Origin: Dehalococcoidia bacterium
Lineage (GTDB): Bacteria > Chloroflexota > Dehalococcoidia > SHXV01
Direction of reading: 5' to 3'
NCBI GenBank assembly: GCA_009693105.1
Contig: SHXV01000008.1
Coordinates: 1-42,455, forward strand
DNA length: 42,455 nt
A program made the position numbers and the translations under genes. The notes under the pieces were generated by a model, which did no database searches, had not been told where the DNA came from, and saw only the letters and a list, made by a program, of their open reading frames with translations. Below, one piece after another: positions 15,923 through 23,823 of the stretch (the stretch's first letter is position 1; each line of letters opens with the position of its first letter).

Positions 15923-16630
15923 TCATAGCTTCGACGCCCCCGCTCCGACCGGGACGCGGGCCAGCAGCTCTTCCAGGTGGCCGTCCCCGCACAGGCGGGA
16001 GCGCACCGGTGCGAACGTTCGCCGGTGCACATTGCTCACGCCCAGATCCCGGATCGCCTCCAGGTGCGTGCGGGCAGCGTACCCCTTGTGGCCGGCGAAC
16101 CCGTAGCCGGGGTATTCCCGATCCAGCGCCACCATGAATCGATCCCGCGAGACCTTGGCGACGATGGACGCCGCCGCGATGGAGCACACGGTGGCGTCGC
16201 CGCGGACGATGGCCGTGGCCGGCGGCCAGCCCCGGCGCCCTACGGGCCTGCCATCGATGAGCAGGTGATCGGGCAGCGCGGGCAGCGCCGCGATGGCCCG
16301 CTCCATCGCCAGCCACGTGGCCTGGAGAATGTTGACCCCGTCGATGACAGCCACGCCCGCGTAGCCGACCGCGACCGCAACCGATTCCTCCCGTATGGCC
16401 GCGGCTAGGCGCTCACGCGCCCGCGCCGTCAGCAGCTTGCTATCCCGGAGCTCCCCGAGCCACGCCGGGCGGCGGTCCGATGGCAGCACCACGGCCGCCG
16501 CCACGACCGGACCGGCAAGGGCGCCCCGCCCGACCTCATCCAGCCCGGCCACGGTGCCCGTCCCGGCCGCCCACAGCGCTAGCTCACGGTCCAGCGTCGG
16601 CACAGGGACAGGAGACGCTATATGGCTCAT
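15923..16630 (-). CDS. rnhB: Ribonuclease HII
   Basis: This 235-aa protein has the RNase HII active-site set: 'AGLDEVGRGALAGP' (Asp31/Glu32), 'LLIDG' and 'AAASIVAKVSRDR', then 'YPGYGFAGHKGYAARTHLEAIRDLG'. It removes RNA from RNA-DNA hybrids and single ribonucleotides from DNA. ATG 16630 is used; GTG 16648 is six codons further upstream and cannot be excluded, since both have weak ribosome sites (GAAGG close to the ATG). It is the first gene of the minus-strand nucleic-acid cluster, with a possible TAGTAT -10 box at 16668-16663. Its stop overlaps the likely original yraN start. Confidence 0.95.
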   Translation of the reverse strand: MSHIASPVPVPTLDRELALWAAGTGTVAGLDEVGRGALAGPVVAAAVVLPSDRRPAWLGELRDSKLLTARARERLAAAIREESVAVAVGYAGVAVIDGVNILQATWLAMERAIAALPALPDHLLIDGRPVGRRGWPPATAIVRGDATVCSIAAASIVAKVSRDRFMVALDREYPGYGFAGHKGYAARTHLEAIRDLGVSNVHRRTFAPVRSRLCGDGHLEELLARVPVGAGASKL

Positions 16631-16730
16631 AAACCTTCGCCGTTGCACCCTTCGTTGGCGCGATACTACCGCAAAACGGCCGGGGGCGGTATCTCGCCCA
16701 ACGGGACCATCGCGCCGGGGCGGGGACGGC

Positions 16731-16739
16731 TGCTATTCT
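16731..16739 (+). promoter_or_regulatory. Extended -10 element before the tautomerase gene
   Basis: TGC (16731-16733) followed by TATTCT (16734-16739) forms an extended -10 element, 25 nt before the start codon. No convincing -35 box is seen. Confidence 0.5.
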
Positions 16740-16764
16740 CTGTACCAGAACCGAGGAGGACACC

Positions 16765-16950
16765 ATGCCGATCATCAGGGTAGAAATGTGGGCGGGGCGC
16801 ACGCGGGAGCAGAAGGCAGAGCTGGCAAAGGCGATAACGGATGCGGTGGTGAACATCGCGCGCACGTCGCCGGAGAGCACGATCGTCATCTTCGACGACG
16901 TCCAGCGGGAGAACTGGGCGGAAAACGGCAAGCTGTCATCGGAAAGCTAG
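16765..16950 (+). CDS. 4-oxalocrotonate tautomerase-family protein
   Basis: This 61-aa protein starts MPIIRVEMW, so removal of Met exposes the N-terminal proline that acts as catalytic base in the tautomerase superfamily. The following 'AGRTREQKAELAKAITDAVVN' helix and 'ESTIVIFDDVQRENWAENG' strand match the short 4-OT subfamily, which works as a hexamer. Such enzymes ketonise enols in aromatic degradation, but many are of unknown physiological role, and no catabolic genes are nearby. ATG 16765 has a clear GAGGAGG site about 5 nt upstream. The gene appears monocistronic, divergent from rnhB. Confidence 0.9.
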   Translation: MPIIRVEMWAGRTREQKAELAKAITDAVVNIARTSPESTIVIFDDVQRENWAENGKLSSES

Positions 16951-16992
16951 GGGCCGATCTTCCCCGCCGAATCCGCTCATCTCGTGGTGCGT

Positions 16993-17022
16993 TTGCGCTG
17001 GCGAAATACCGCCCCCTATAAT
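16993..17022 (+). promoter_or_regulatory. Predicted ftsH promoter
   Basis: TTGCGC (16993-16998) and a perfect TATAAT (17017-17022) are separated by 18 bp, giving a start near 17029 and a leader of about 60 nt before ftsH. Confidence 0.7.
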
Positions 17023-17089
17023 GAACGCATCATCCTTTCGCATGGCGTAAGCCCCGGATAAGCGCGAAAGGACGATCGTTTGGAGTATT

Positions 17090-19075
17090 ATGTCCTCTCG
17101 CTGGCTGCGCAATAGCTTCATCTACCTCCTGATCCTGGTTGCGGTTACCGCTGTACTCTTCTCCTTCTTCCAATCGGGGACGGGCAAGGAGAGCAAGCCG
17201 TTCGGCACGGTCATTGAAGACGCGAAGGCCGGACGCATCGAGCGGATCAAGGTATCCGACGATACGCTCGCCCTGACCTACAACGATGGCCGGGAGTTCA
17301 CCTCCCGCAAGGAAACCGGCGCCACCATCGCGGAGCTACTCCAGCAGGCCGGGGTCCACACCGGGCCCAACGGCGTGCAGGTGGAGGTGGCGGAGCCCAG
17401 CCAGTTCGGAAGCATCCTTGGGCTGATGCTGAACTTCCTGCCCATCCTCATCTTTGTCGGCATCATCATCTTCATGATGCGGCAGGCGCAGGGCTCCAAT
17501 TCCCAGGCGATGAGCTTCGGCAAGAGCCGAGCCCGCATGTTCGTCGGCAACACGTCAACCGTGACCTTTGCCGACGTCGCCGGCGTGGACGAATCGAAGG
17601 AAGAGCTGCAGGAGATCGTGGAATTCCTCAAGTTCCCGGAGAAGTTCGCCGCCCTGGGCGCACGTATCCCCCGGGGCGTCCTGCTGGTGGGCCCGCCCGG
17701 AACCGGCAAAACGCTCCTGTCCCGGGCCGTGGCGGGTGAAGCCGGCGTCCCCTTCTTCTCCATCAGCGGCTCCGAGTTTGTGGAGATGTTCGTCGGCGTG
17801 GGCGCATCCCGTGTACGCGACCTCTTTGAACAGGCCAAGCGCAACGCCCCCTGCATCGTCTTCGTGGACGAGATCGACGCCGTCGGCCGCCAGCGTGGTG
17901 CTGGCCTGGGCGGCTCTCACGATGAACGGGAGCAGACCCTGAACCAGATCCTGGTGGAAATGGACGGGTTCGGCACCAACACCAACGTCATCGTCATTGC
18001 CGCCACCAACCGGCCGGACATCCTGGACCCGGCGCTGCTTCGCCCCGGCCGGTTCGACCGCCAGGTGGTGCTGGACCGCCCGGACGTGCGCGGCCGCGTC
18101 GCCATCCTCAACGTGCACGCCAAGGGCAAGCCGCTAGACGCCGATGTCGATATGGACATACTGGCCAAACAAACGCCCGGCTTCTCCGGGGCGGACCTGG
18201 CCAACCTGATGAACGAAGCAGCCATCCTTGCAGCCCGCCGAAACAAGAAGAAAGTGGCCATGGATGAGTTCGAGGAGGCGGTGGACCGGGTCATCGCGGG
18301 GCCGGAACGCAAGAGCCGCGTCATCAGCCCGCGTGAGAAGGAAATCATCGCCTACCACGAAGCGGGACACGCCCTTGTCGCCTACACCCTCCCCGATGCC
18401 GACCCGGTGTACAAGATCACGATCGTCTCTCGCGGTATGGCCGGCGGCTACACCCGCTTCCTGCCGGACGAAGAACGCCACCTGGGCACCAAGCGCCAAT
18501 TTGAGGCCATGCTCGCCTCCATGCTCGGCGGCCACGCGGCGGAGGAACTCCAGTTTGATGAGATGACGACGGGCGCGTCCGATGACATCAGCCGGGCGAC
18601 CAAGCTGGCCCGCCAGATGGTGACCCAGTGGGGCATGAGCGAGAAGTTGGGCCCGCGCACCTTCGGGCGGAAGGAAGAGCTCATCTTCCTCGGCCGCGAA
18701 ATCTCGGAGCAGCGTGACTACTCTGAGAAGGTGGCGGAGGAGATCGACGAAGAGGTTCGCGCCATCATCGATGCCGCCCACCAGAAAGCGCGCCGCTCCC
18801 TGCAGGGAAACCGGGACAAGCTCAGCCGGATCGCCAGGGTCCTCATCGAAGAAGAGACGATCGAAGGGGAGGCGCTGAAACGGCTGTTTCAGTCCACCGA
18901 TGACGCGCCGCCGCCCTCAGAGATCGGGACGACCGCTTCCGCGGGCAGCGCCCCGGCCGCGCCGACGGCAGACGAACGCGAAACGCCCCGCCCATCCAGC
19001 ACAACCGGGCTGGCATGGGGGGGAGGACCGGCCCAGTCCACCCTAGAGCCGGACCCCGGCCCGACGCCTGCCTAA
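17090..19075 (+). CDS. ftsH: ATP-dependent zinc metalloprotease FtsH
   Basis: This 661-aa protein has two transmembrane segments (about residues 9-27 and 110-128) flanking a short extracytoplasmic domain, then an AAA+ module with Walker A GPPGTGKT (201-208), Walker B 'IVFVDEIDA' and the second region of homology '[20 protein letters not shown]'. The M41 protease domain has HEAGH at 423-427. FtsH is a membrane-anchored hexamer that degrades misassembled membrane proteins and regulators. The C-terminal ~50 residues are a disordered Pro/Ala/Thr-rich tail. ATG 17090 has GGAG 4 nt upstream. It has its own promoter and is followed by the separately promoted rplU. Confidence 0.97.
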   Translation: MSSRWLRNSFIYLLILVAVTAVLFSFFQSGTGKESKPFGTVIEDAKAGRIERIKVSDDTLALTYNDGREFTSRKETGATIAELLQQAGVHTGPNGVQVEVAEPSQFGSILGLMLNFLPILIFVGIIIFMMRQAQGSNSQAMSFGKSRARMFVGNTSTVTFADVAGVDESKEELQEIVEFLKFPEKFAALGARIPRGVLLVGPPGTGKTLLSRAVAGEAGVPFFSISGSEFVEMFVGVGASRVRDLFEQAKRNAPCIVFVDEIDAVGRQRGAGLGGSHDEREQTLNQILVEMDGFGTNTNVIVIAATNRPDILDPALLRPGRFDRQVVLDRPDVRGRVAILNVHAKGKPLDADVDMDILAKQTPGFSGADLANLMNEAAILAARRNKKKVAMDEFEEAVDRVIAGPERKSRVISPREKEIIAYHEAGHALVAYTLPDADPVYKITIVSRGMAGGYTRFLPDEERHLGTKRQFEAMLASMLGGHAAEELQFDEMTTGASDDISRATKLARQMVTQWGMSEKLGPRTFGRKEELIFLGREISEQRDYSEKVAEEIDEEVRAIIDAAHQKARRSLQGNRDKLSRIARVLIEEETIEGEALKRLFQSTDDAPPPSEIGTTASAGSAPAAPTADERETPRPSSTTGLAWGGGPAQSTLEPDPGPTPA

Positions 19076-19099
19076 CCCTGCCACCAGATTCGATTCGTT

Positions 19100-19128
19100 T
19101 TGACGCAGCAGTACCGGCACGATATGAT
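19100..19128 (+). promoter_or_regulatory. Predicted rplU-rpmA-rpmE promoter
   Basis: TTGACG (19100-19105) and TATGAT (19123-19128) are separated by 17 bp, 28 nt before the rplU start; transcription should begin near 19135. Confidence 0.75.
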
Positions 19129-19156
19129 GTCGTTCCGATCAGGAAATGGAGCACCT

Positions 19157-19504
19157 ATGTACGCGGTGATTCGCACCGGTGGCAAACAATACCGGGTTGA
19201 ACCGGGCATGACCCTCGAGGTCGAGAAGCTCGCCCTCGAGCCCGGAGACCGGGTAGAGTTCGACGCGCTCGCCGTGGGCGACGGTGAGAACATCACCATC
19301 GGCGCGCCCATCGTCGCGGGCACCCGCGTGGTGGCGGAGGTGCTGGAGCAGACCCTGGGCGACAAGATCATCGTCGCCACCTACAAGGCCAAGGTGCGGA
19401 CGCGCCGCCGCATCGGCCACCGCCAAAAGTACACCCGGCTGGCGATTCGCGAGATAGGCTCGGGCGACGGACACTCACAACCAGAGGTCGCCGCCGCGGA
19501 ATAG
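19157..19504 (+). CDS. rplU: 50S ribosomal protein L21
   Basis: This 115-aa protein begins 'MYAVIRTGGKQYRVEPG', the invariant L21 start, and contains 'ATYKAKVRTRRRIGHRQKYT', the basic rRNA-binding region. L21 binds 23S rRNA and works with L20 in assembly. ATG 19157 has GGAG 5 nt upstream; earlier in-frame starts overlap the promoter. The C-terminus is slightly extended with 'GSGDGHSQPEVAAAE'. rpmA follows after 85 nt, the standard order. Confidence 0.97.
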   Translation: MYAVIRTGGKQYRVEPGMTLEVEKLALEPGDRVEFDALAVGDGENITIGAPIVAGTRVVAEVLEQTLGDKIIVATYKAKVRTRRRIGHRQKYTRLAIREIGSGDGHSQPEVAAAE

Positions 19505-19589
19505 GCCAGATGCGGCGTTCCGTCACGCCACCCGGCCCTGCCGGAACGATTCCCGGCACCGTACGTTAGTAAATCTGGGAGATTGAACC

Positions 19590-19853
19590 ATGGCACACAA
19601 GAAGGCGGGAGGCAGCTCCCGTAACGGTCGCGATAGCAACAGCCAGCGCTTGGGCGTGAAGCGCTTCGATGGGGAGCGCATCAACGCCGGCACGATCATC
19701 GTGCGGCAGCGCGGCACCCGCATCCACCCGGGGGAGAACGTGGGCGTCGGCCGGGATCATACCCTGTACGCCCTCATCGAGGGCCAGGTGAAGTTCGCCC
19801 CCTACTCCAAAGACCGTAAAAAGAAGGTCAGCGTTTTTGCCCCGGCTGGCTAA
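19590..19853 (+). CDS. rpmA: 50S ribosomal protein L27
   Basis: This 87-aa protein starts '[24 protein letters not shown]', the classic L27 N-terminus whose flexible tail reaches the peptidyl-transferase centre. There is no cleavable Firmicutes-type leader, so the mature N-terminus forms directly after Met removal. '[17 protein letters not shown]' and '[10 protein letters not shown]' are also conserved. It lies between rplU and rpmE, 18 nt before the latter. Confidence 0.97.
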   Translation: MAHKKAGGSSRNGRDSNSQRLGVKRFDGERINAGTIIVRQRGTRIHPGENVGVGRDHTLYALIEGQVKFAPYSKDRKKKVSVFAPAG

Positions 19854-19871
19854 AGCGCGAAAGGAACACCG

Positions 19872-20171
19872 TTGAAAGCGTCCATCCACCCCAACTACGT
19901 CGAGAGCATCGTCCGCTGCGCCTGCGGGAACGAGTTCACCACCCGCTCCACCCTGCCCCAGATGCGCGTGGAGTTGTGCAGCAAATGCCACCCCTTCTAC
20001 ACCGGGGAGCAGCGCCTCGTCGATACGGCCGGCCGCGTCGACCGGTTCAACCGCCGCTACGCCAAAGCCGCGGCCCCCAAAGCCCCCGCCGAAGAAGCCC
20101 CCACGGCCGAAGCCCCTGCCGCCAGGGCGCCCACCCGCAAGGCGCCCGCCGTCAAGCGGGCGGCAAAGTAA
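19872..20171 (+). CDS. rpmE: 50S ribosomal protein L31, zinc type, with Ala/Lys tail
   Basis: This 99-aa protein has '[22 protein letters not shown]' and the zinc ligands Cys16, Cys18, Cys36 and Cys39 (the C+ form of L31). '[21 protein letters not shown]' ends the normal domain. After about residue 65 comes a 35-residue tail of Ala, Pro, Glu, Lys and Arg, longer than usual for L31 (about 70 aa). The start is TTG 19872, with AAAGGA about 7 nt upstream; no ATG or GTG would keep the conserved N-terminus. It ends the rplU-rpmA-rpmE unit. Confidence 0.95.
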   Translation: MKASIHPNYVESIVRCACGNEFTTRSTLPQMRVELCSKCHPFYTGEQRLVDTAGRVDRFNRRYAKAAAPKAPAEEAPTAEAPAARAPTRKAPAVKRAAK

Positions 20172-20175
20172 GGGT

Positions 20176-20199
20176 ATTCCCCTAGGGGAATTCTTTCCC
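20176..20199 (+). terminator. Weak hairpin after rpmE
   Basis: ATTCCCC (20176-20182) pairs with GGGGAAT (20185-20191) around a very short loop and is followed by TCTTTCCC. It starts 5 nt after the rpmE stop and could end the ribosomal-protein transcript, but the effective stem is only about 6 bp. Confidence 0.4.
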
Positions 20200-20235
20200 A
20201 AACCACCGGCAAGTCCCTCATGTTTCCCTGCAGAG

Positions 20236-20505
20236 GTGCCAACTATTATGGCACCAGCCGCACTGTATGCGGCGGAGTCCCACTCTGCGGGAGGAGCATC
20301 TTGGAATCATCCGATCAAGCGGTTACCCACCCAGCGCCGCCGAAAGGTCCGCTCGTTCAAGCGGAGCATATTCGTCGTCGGCGTTCTCGGCGCGCTCCGC
20401 CTGCTCGTAGCTACGGGTGTGTCATTCACGTCAACGAACGGGGAATCCTCCACCATCATCAGCGCCGGCGCCGCTAACTACGGCGACGTCTACGCGTCCT
20501 CCTGA
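20236..20505 (+). CDS. Tentative small membrane protein, unknown
   Basis: This 89-codon frame could encode a protein with an Arg/Lys-rich stretch (QRRRKVRSFKRS, about residues 33-44), a hydrophobic segment of about 20 residues and a Ser/Thr/Gly-rich end. I recognise no family. Start choice is weak: GTG 20236, or ATG 20248 inside a GGTGCC...GGCACC inverted repeat (20235-20240 with 20250-20255). The overlapping frame 20478-20573 also encodes a basic stretch followed by a hydrophobic segment (TVGAAAAGLVIILIAS) without a start, so an old frameshift between the two is possible. Treat as hypothetical. Confidence 0.3.
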   Translation: MPTIMAPAALYAAESHSAGGASWNHPIKRLPTQRRRKVRSFKRSIFVVGVLGALRLLVATGVSFTSTNGESSTIISAGAANYGDVYASS

Positions 20506-20575
20506 CCGTCGGGGCGGCGGCGGCCGGACTCGTGATCATCCTCATCGCCAGCGGCCGCAGGAGGGAAACCTAAGC

Positions 20576-21097
20576 GTGCGCCCCAGACGATCCCGGAGAA
20601 CCGGCCAGACACGCGTATCGATCGTCTTCGGGCTCCTCTTCGCCGTGGTCGCCACCCTCTGGGTGTTCTCCCCCAGCGTCTCCACTAGCAATCCCGGTCA
20701 TACGCTCGATGCAGCAACCCCATTCACCCGGCGTACGGGGCCGGACCGCATCTCCCTCCAAGATCACCGCGCCGCTCTCCTTGCGGCCGGGCAAACGCCC
20801 GCCACCACCCGTCTCCAGATCGGAGAAGCAGAGAAGGCAATAGGACAGGCTATCCCCTCATCCGGCGCAGGCATCGGCGGGAGGATTGCCCCTGCGCCCG
20901 GCGGGATCGCGTCCGGCAGCCTCTCTCTGGCGATCATGGCGGACCTCGCTTCCTCCACCGCTGGCGGACGGCCCTTCCGCAACCCGGTCGACTTCTGGAG
21001 CATCACGAGCCAGATGTGCGCCGGCCAACCCGCTCACCCCCATCGCGGGGCCGTGGACCCCACGGCCGAGCTCCTGCTACACCACCCCGGTCGATAG
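20576..21097 (+). CDS. Hypothetical membrane-anchored or secreted protein
   Basis: This is a 173-aa frame from GTG 20576, with a GGAGGG site about 10 nt upstream. It has an Arg-rich N-terminus (RPRRSRRTGQTR), one hydrophobic segment ('VSIVFGLLFAVVATLWVF', about residues 14-31) and then a Ser/Thr/Pro/Ala-rich region with no recognisable domain, which would lie outside the membrane. I know no family for it. It lies in the 950-bp stretch between rpmE and the DUF1385 gene that otherwise has no clear gene. It may be lineage-specific or a chance frame; conservation in relatives would decide. Confidence 0.4.
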   Translation: MRPRRSRRTGQTRVSIVFGLLFAVVATLWVFSPSVSTSNPGHTLDAATPFTRRTGPDRISLQDHRAALLAAGQTPATTRLQIGEAEKAIGQAIPSSGAGIGGRIAPAPGGIASGSLSLAIMADLASSTAGGRPFRNPVDFWSITSQMCAGQPAHPHRGAVDPTAELLLHHPGR

Positions 21098-21114
21098 CTG
21101 ATCGCCCCCCTTCA

Positions 21115-21123
21115 TGCTATGCT
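21115..21123 (+). promoter_or_regulatory. Extended -10 element directly before the DUF1385 gene
   Basis: TGC (21115-21117) and TATGCT (21118-21123) form an extended -10 box. The expected start (about 21130) coincides with the ATG at 21131, suggesting a leaderless transcript. No -35 box is evident. Confidence 0.5.
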
Positions 21124-21130
21124 TGACTCG

Positions 21131-22057
21131 ATGAAGACTCTGCTCCTCATGGCGCTCGCTCGGCCTTACTACTACGGCGGACAGGCCGTGATGGAAGGCG
21201 TGATGATGCGCGGCGCGCGGTCGATGGCCGTCGCCGTCCGCACAGGCGATGGCGGCATCCGGCTGCACCAGGAGCAGCTACGCGGCCTCTACGTCGGCCG
21301 CATCCGCCGCGTGCCGTTCCTCCGCGGCGTCATCGTCCTTGCGGAGACGCTGACCCTGGGCATGAAGGCCCTTCTCTTCTCCGCCAACGCCGCGCTGGAG
21401 GATGAGGGCGAGGAGGAGATCAGTAGTGGCGCCATCGCGGTCACCCTAGCGGCCTCGCTCACATTCATCGCTGCCGTCTTCTTCATCGCACCCCTGCTGG
21501 CCACGGGGCTCATCGGCCGCCTGTTCTCGACAAGCGGCACCGGCCTGTTCGCCCTGGAGGGCGGCATCCGCCTGGCGATGTTCCTGGGCTATGTCGCGCT
21601 CATTGGTCGGCTGAAGGACATCCGGCGCACCTTCGCCTACCACGGAGCGGAGCACCGCACGATCCACGCGTGGGAGCAGGGGGCGCCGCTCACCGCCGCC
21701 GGCGTCCTGCCCTTCCCCAACGCCCATCCCCGCTGCGGCACCGGCTTCCTCCTGGTCGTCATGGTGGTGGCTATCGTCGTCTTCGCCGCCGTCGGGGATC
21801 TGCCCTGGCCCCTCCTGATCTTCTCCCGCGTCGCGCTGCTGCCGATCATCGCCGCCATCGCCTACGAGATCCTGCGCTTCTCCGCCGCCTTCTGGCGCTT
21901 CCGCCTGGTCCGGCTCGTGTTCCAGCCAAACCTGAAGCTGCAAGCCCTGACAACGCGAGACCCGGACAGCGACCAGATCGAGGTCGCGATCGCCGCCCTC
22001 CACGCCGTCATCGCCGGCGATGCGAAGGCCCAGGCCACCCCCGCCACTTCCCGTTGA
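21131..22057 (+). CDS. DUF1385 membrane protein (YqhQ-like)
   Basis: This 308-aa protein begins with the family signature 'YYGGQAVMEGVMMRG', followed by hydrophobic segments near residues 95-125, 140-155, 200-225 and 230-250, and the conserved 'YHGAEHRTIHAWE' and 'HPRCGTGFLL' motifs (His, Glu and Cys that could bind metal). The family is universal in several phyla but its function is unknown. It is often found beside rpmE and prfA, and here follows rpmE at a distance. ATG 21131 is chosen because of the promoter position; ATG 21119 in the same frame would overlap the -10 box. No ribosome site precedes either. Confidence 0.88.
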   Translation: MKTLLLMALARPYYYGGQAVMEGVMMRGARSMAVAVRTGDGGIRLHQEQLRGLYVGRIRRVPFLRGVIVLAETLTLGMKALLFSANAALEDEGEEEISSGAIAVTLAASLTFIAAVFFIAPLLATGLIGRLFSTSGTGLFALEGGIRLAMFLGYVALIGRLKDIRRTFAYHGAEHRTIHAWEQGAPLTAAGVLPFPNAHPRCGTGFLLVVMVVAIVVFAAVGDLPWPLLIFSRVALLPIIAAIAYEILRFSAAFWRFRLVRLVFQPNLKLQALTTRDPDSDQIEVAIAALHAVIAGDAKAQATPATSR

Positions 22058-22121
22058 CGCCCGTCCCTGAAGGTGACAAACTGGAGCTCAAAGCTCGACT
22101 TTATGTCGGCGGGGGACTCTC

Positions 22122-22571
22122 ATGCGCGTCGATCGTTCCGCTCTCAAGACTAACCAGGCACTCATCGTCATCCTCACCGTGCTCGCCTTCGTCCTGGGTG
22201 GAGACGCCGGCACCTGGCTGGTGCTTTTCACCGGCCTAGTCCTCGCCATCGGCACCGTCGCGCCGCCGGTCGCCCTCTTCCAGCAAATCTACCACCGGCT
22301 GCTGAAGCCGTTGGGCCTGGTCAGGCCCAACGTGATCGCGGAAGACCCGATGCCGCACCGCTTCGCCCAGGGGCTGGGCGCCGTCTTCCTGCTGGCGGCG
22401 ACGGCGTTCCTGCTGGCGGGCAGCCCCGCCGTGGGCTGGACGCTCTCCTGGATCGTGACGGCGCTAGCCTTCATCAACTTCACGATCAACTTCTGCGCGG
22501 GCTGCTTCATCTATTTCCAGCTCGCCCGGCTGGGGCTGATCCGCTCCGCCGGTCACGCCCAGGCTCCCTGA
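22122..22571 (+). CDS. DUF4395 membrane protein with intramembrane CxxC
   Basis: This 149-aa protein has about four hydrophobic segments, a conserved 'VDRSALKTNQALIV' start and 'PHRFAQGLGA', and a terminal 'INFTINFCAGCFIYFQL' in which Cys125 and Cys128 form a CxxC pair at the membrane. This is the DUF4395 layout. The function is unknown, but the CxxC and the overlap (1 nt, TGATG) with a thioredoxin-like gene suggest a membrane thiol-redox or sulfur-transfer pair. The ATG has GGGGGA 6 nt upstream. Confidence 0.87.
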   Translation: MRVDRSALKTNQALIVILTVLAFVLGGDAGTWLVLFTGLVLAIGTVAPPVALFQQIYHRLLKPLGLVRPNVIAEDPMPHRFAQGLGAVFLLAATAFLLAGSPAVGWTLSWIVTALAFINFTINFCAGCFIYFQLARLGLIRSAGHAQAP

Positions 22572-22978
22572 TGGAGCGCATCCTCCTCGCGCTGCTCCTC
22601 CTCGCCGTCTTCGCCGCCGCCGTCATAGCCGGGCGCTGGTGGGTACGCCGCCGCGCCGGGAGCGCGTTGGCGGCCGCGGTCAGCGTCGCGGGGGAAGAAG
22701 ATGTCGACCGCGTTCTGCTGTTCACCACGGAGGACTGCGTGCAATGCCGAGAGATGCAGCGCCCCGCCCTGGAGCGCCTGCGGGAGCGCTGGCCCCGCCC
22801 GCTCATCGTCGAGGAGATCGACGCCATCGCCCGGCGGGACATGGCGCGGCAGTACGGCGTCCTCACCGTGCCCAGCACGGTCGTGTTCGCCGGTGGCCAG
22901 CCCCGCGGGGTGAACTACGGCTTTGTCCCGGCGGAGAAGATCGCCCGGCAGCTCCGCGGCGATAGCTACACAATCTAG
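22571..22978 (+). CDS. Membrane-anchored thioredoxin-like protein
   Basis: This 135-aa protein has an N-terminal signal anchor (residues 1-22), a basic stretch (RWWVRRR), and a thioredoxin fold with a CVQC active site (Cys56/Cys59) and the cis-Pro loop 'YGVLTVPSTVVF'. The anchor orientation (positive residues after the hydrophobic segment) favours a cytoplasm-facing domain, but this is uncertain. It should exchange thiols with a partner, most likely the adjacent DUF4395 protein, whose stop codon overlaps its ATG. It converges with the hydrolase gene, leaving a 4-nt gap. Confidence 0.87.
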   Translation: MERILLALLLLAVFAAAVIAGRWWVRRRAGSALAAAVSVAGEEDVDRVLLFTTEDCVQCREMQRPALERLRERWPRPLIVEEIDAIARRDMARQYGVLTVPSTVVFAGGQPRGVNYGFVPAEKIARQLRGDSYTI

Positions 22979-22982
22979 CTTG

Positions 22983-23813
22983 CTAGCCCGGCATCCCCTC
23001 AGCGGAGAAGAACGCGCCCGTCACCTCGATGTACGCCTGCGGCGTCGTCACGTGTGGCGCGTGCCCGGCCATCGGGAAAGTGTACTCGCGGACATTCGAC
23101 AGAGGCAGCGCCCGCGCAATTGCCGCAACAACAGGCGCGAAAAAAGGCGGGCCATTCTCTCCCCGCGTCACCATCGCCGGGTAAGGGAAGCGCTCCAGCG
23201 CGGCGAGATCGATGGCGAACACGTCCGGGTCCCGCATCTCGTCGTACCAGGTGAGCGCGTTGGCGATGAACAGGTCCTGCATCGCCGGGGGCAGCTTCGC
23301 CCAGGCGCCCGGCCCGAACCCCACCGTTTCCACAAACGCGAACGCTCCGCCCGCCAGGTCGCCCGCACCAAGCTGCTGGACCACCGCGTCGACCCGCTTG
23401 CGCAGCTCCGCCAGCACCGGTTGCGCCGCCGCATCATCGGCCAGCACCCCGAACAGTGGCGGCTCATGCACGGCCAGCGCCCGGAACAGCTCCGGCCGCA
23501 GCGGCGCCAACCGCAGGACGATGGCCGCGCCGTAAGAGTTTCCGGCGATGTTGGCGGGATCGAGGCCCAGCGTCTCGATGAGGGCGGCCAGGTCGAGCGC
23601 GTCCTCCTCCATGCTCCCCGGCGACGTGGCGGGGGCGCTGCGACTGTGGCCGCGGCGATCGTAGGTGAGGACGGCGAAGCGCTCCGCCAGCCCCGGCACG
23701 ACGGCGTCCCAGTTGCGCCCGTCGCCCCAACTTCCGTGCACCAGCACCAGCGGCGGGCCGAGTCCGGTCAGCTCGTAGTACAGCGACGTGCCGTTGACCG
23801 GCGCAGTCGGCAT
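22983..23813 (-). CDS. Alpha/beta-fold hydrolase
   Basis: This 276-aa protein has the alpha/beta-hydrolase order: oxyanion motif 'LVLVHGSWGDGRNWD', 'LTYDRRGHSRS', nucleophile elbow G-N-S-Y-G (Ser93) and the terminal histidine in 'MAGHAPHV'. The elbow reads GNSYG instead of the common GHSxG. It could be an esterase, haloperoxidase-like or lactonase-type enzyme; the substrate is unknown. ATG 23813 has AGGAGA 6 nt upstream; the open frame upstream is spurious. It is the last gene of the ferredoxin-his operon, 10 nt after hisI. Confidence 0.88.
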   Translation of the reverse strand: MPTAPVNGTSLYYELTGLGPPLVLVHGSWGDGRNWDAVVPGLAERFAVLTYDRRGHSRSAPATSPGSMEEDALDLAALIETLGLDPANIAGNSYGAAIVLRLAPLRPELFRALAVHEPPLFGVLADDAAAQPVLAELRKRVDAVVQQLGAGDLAGGAFAFVETVGFGPGAWAKLPPAMQDLFIANALTWYDEMRDPDVFAIDLAALERFPYPAMVTRGENGPPFFAPVVAAIARALPLSNVREYTFPMAGHAPHVTTPQAYIEVTGAFFSAEGMPG

Positions 23814-23823
23814 TGCTCTTCTC

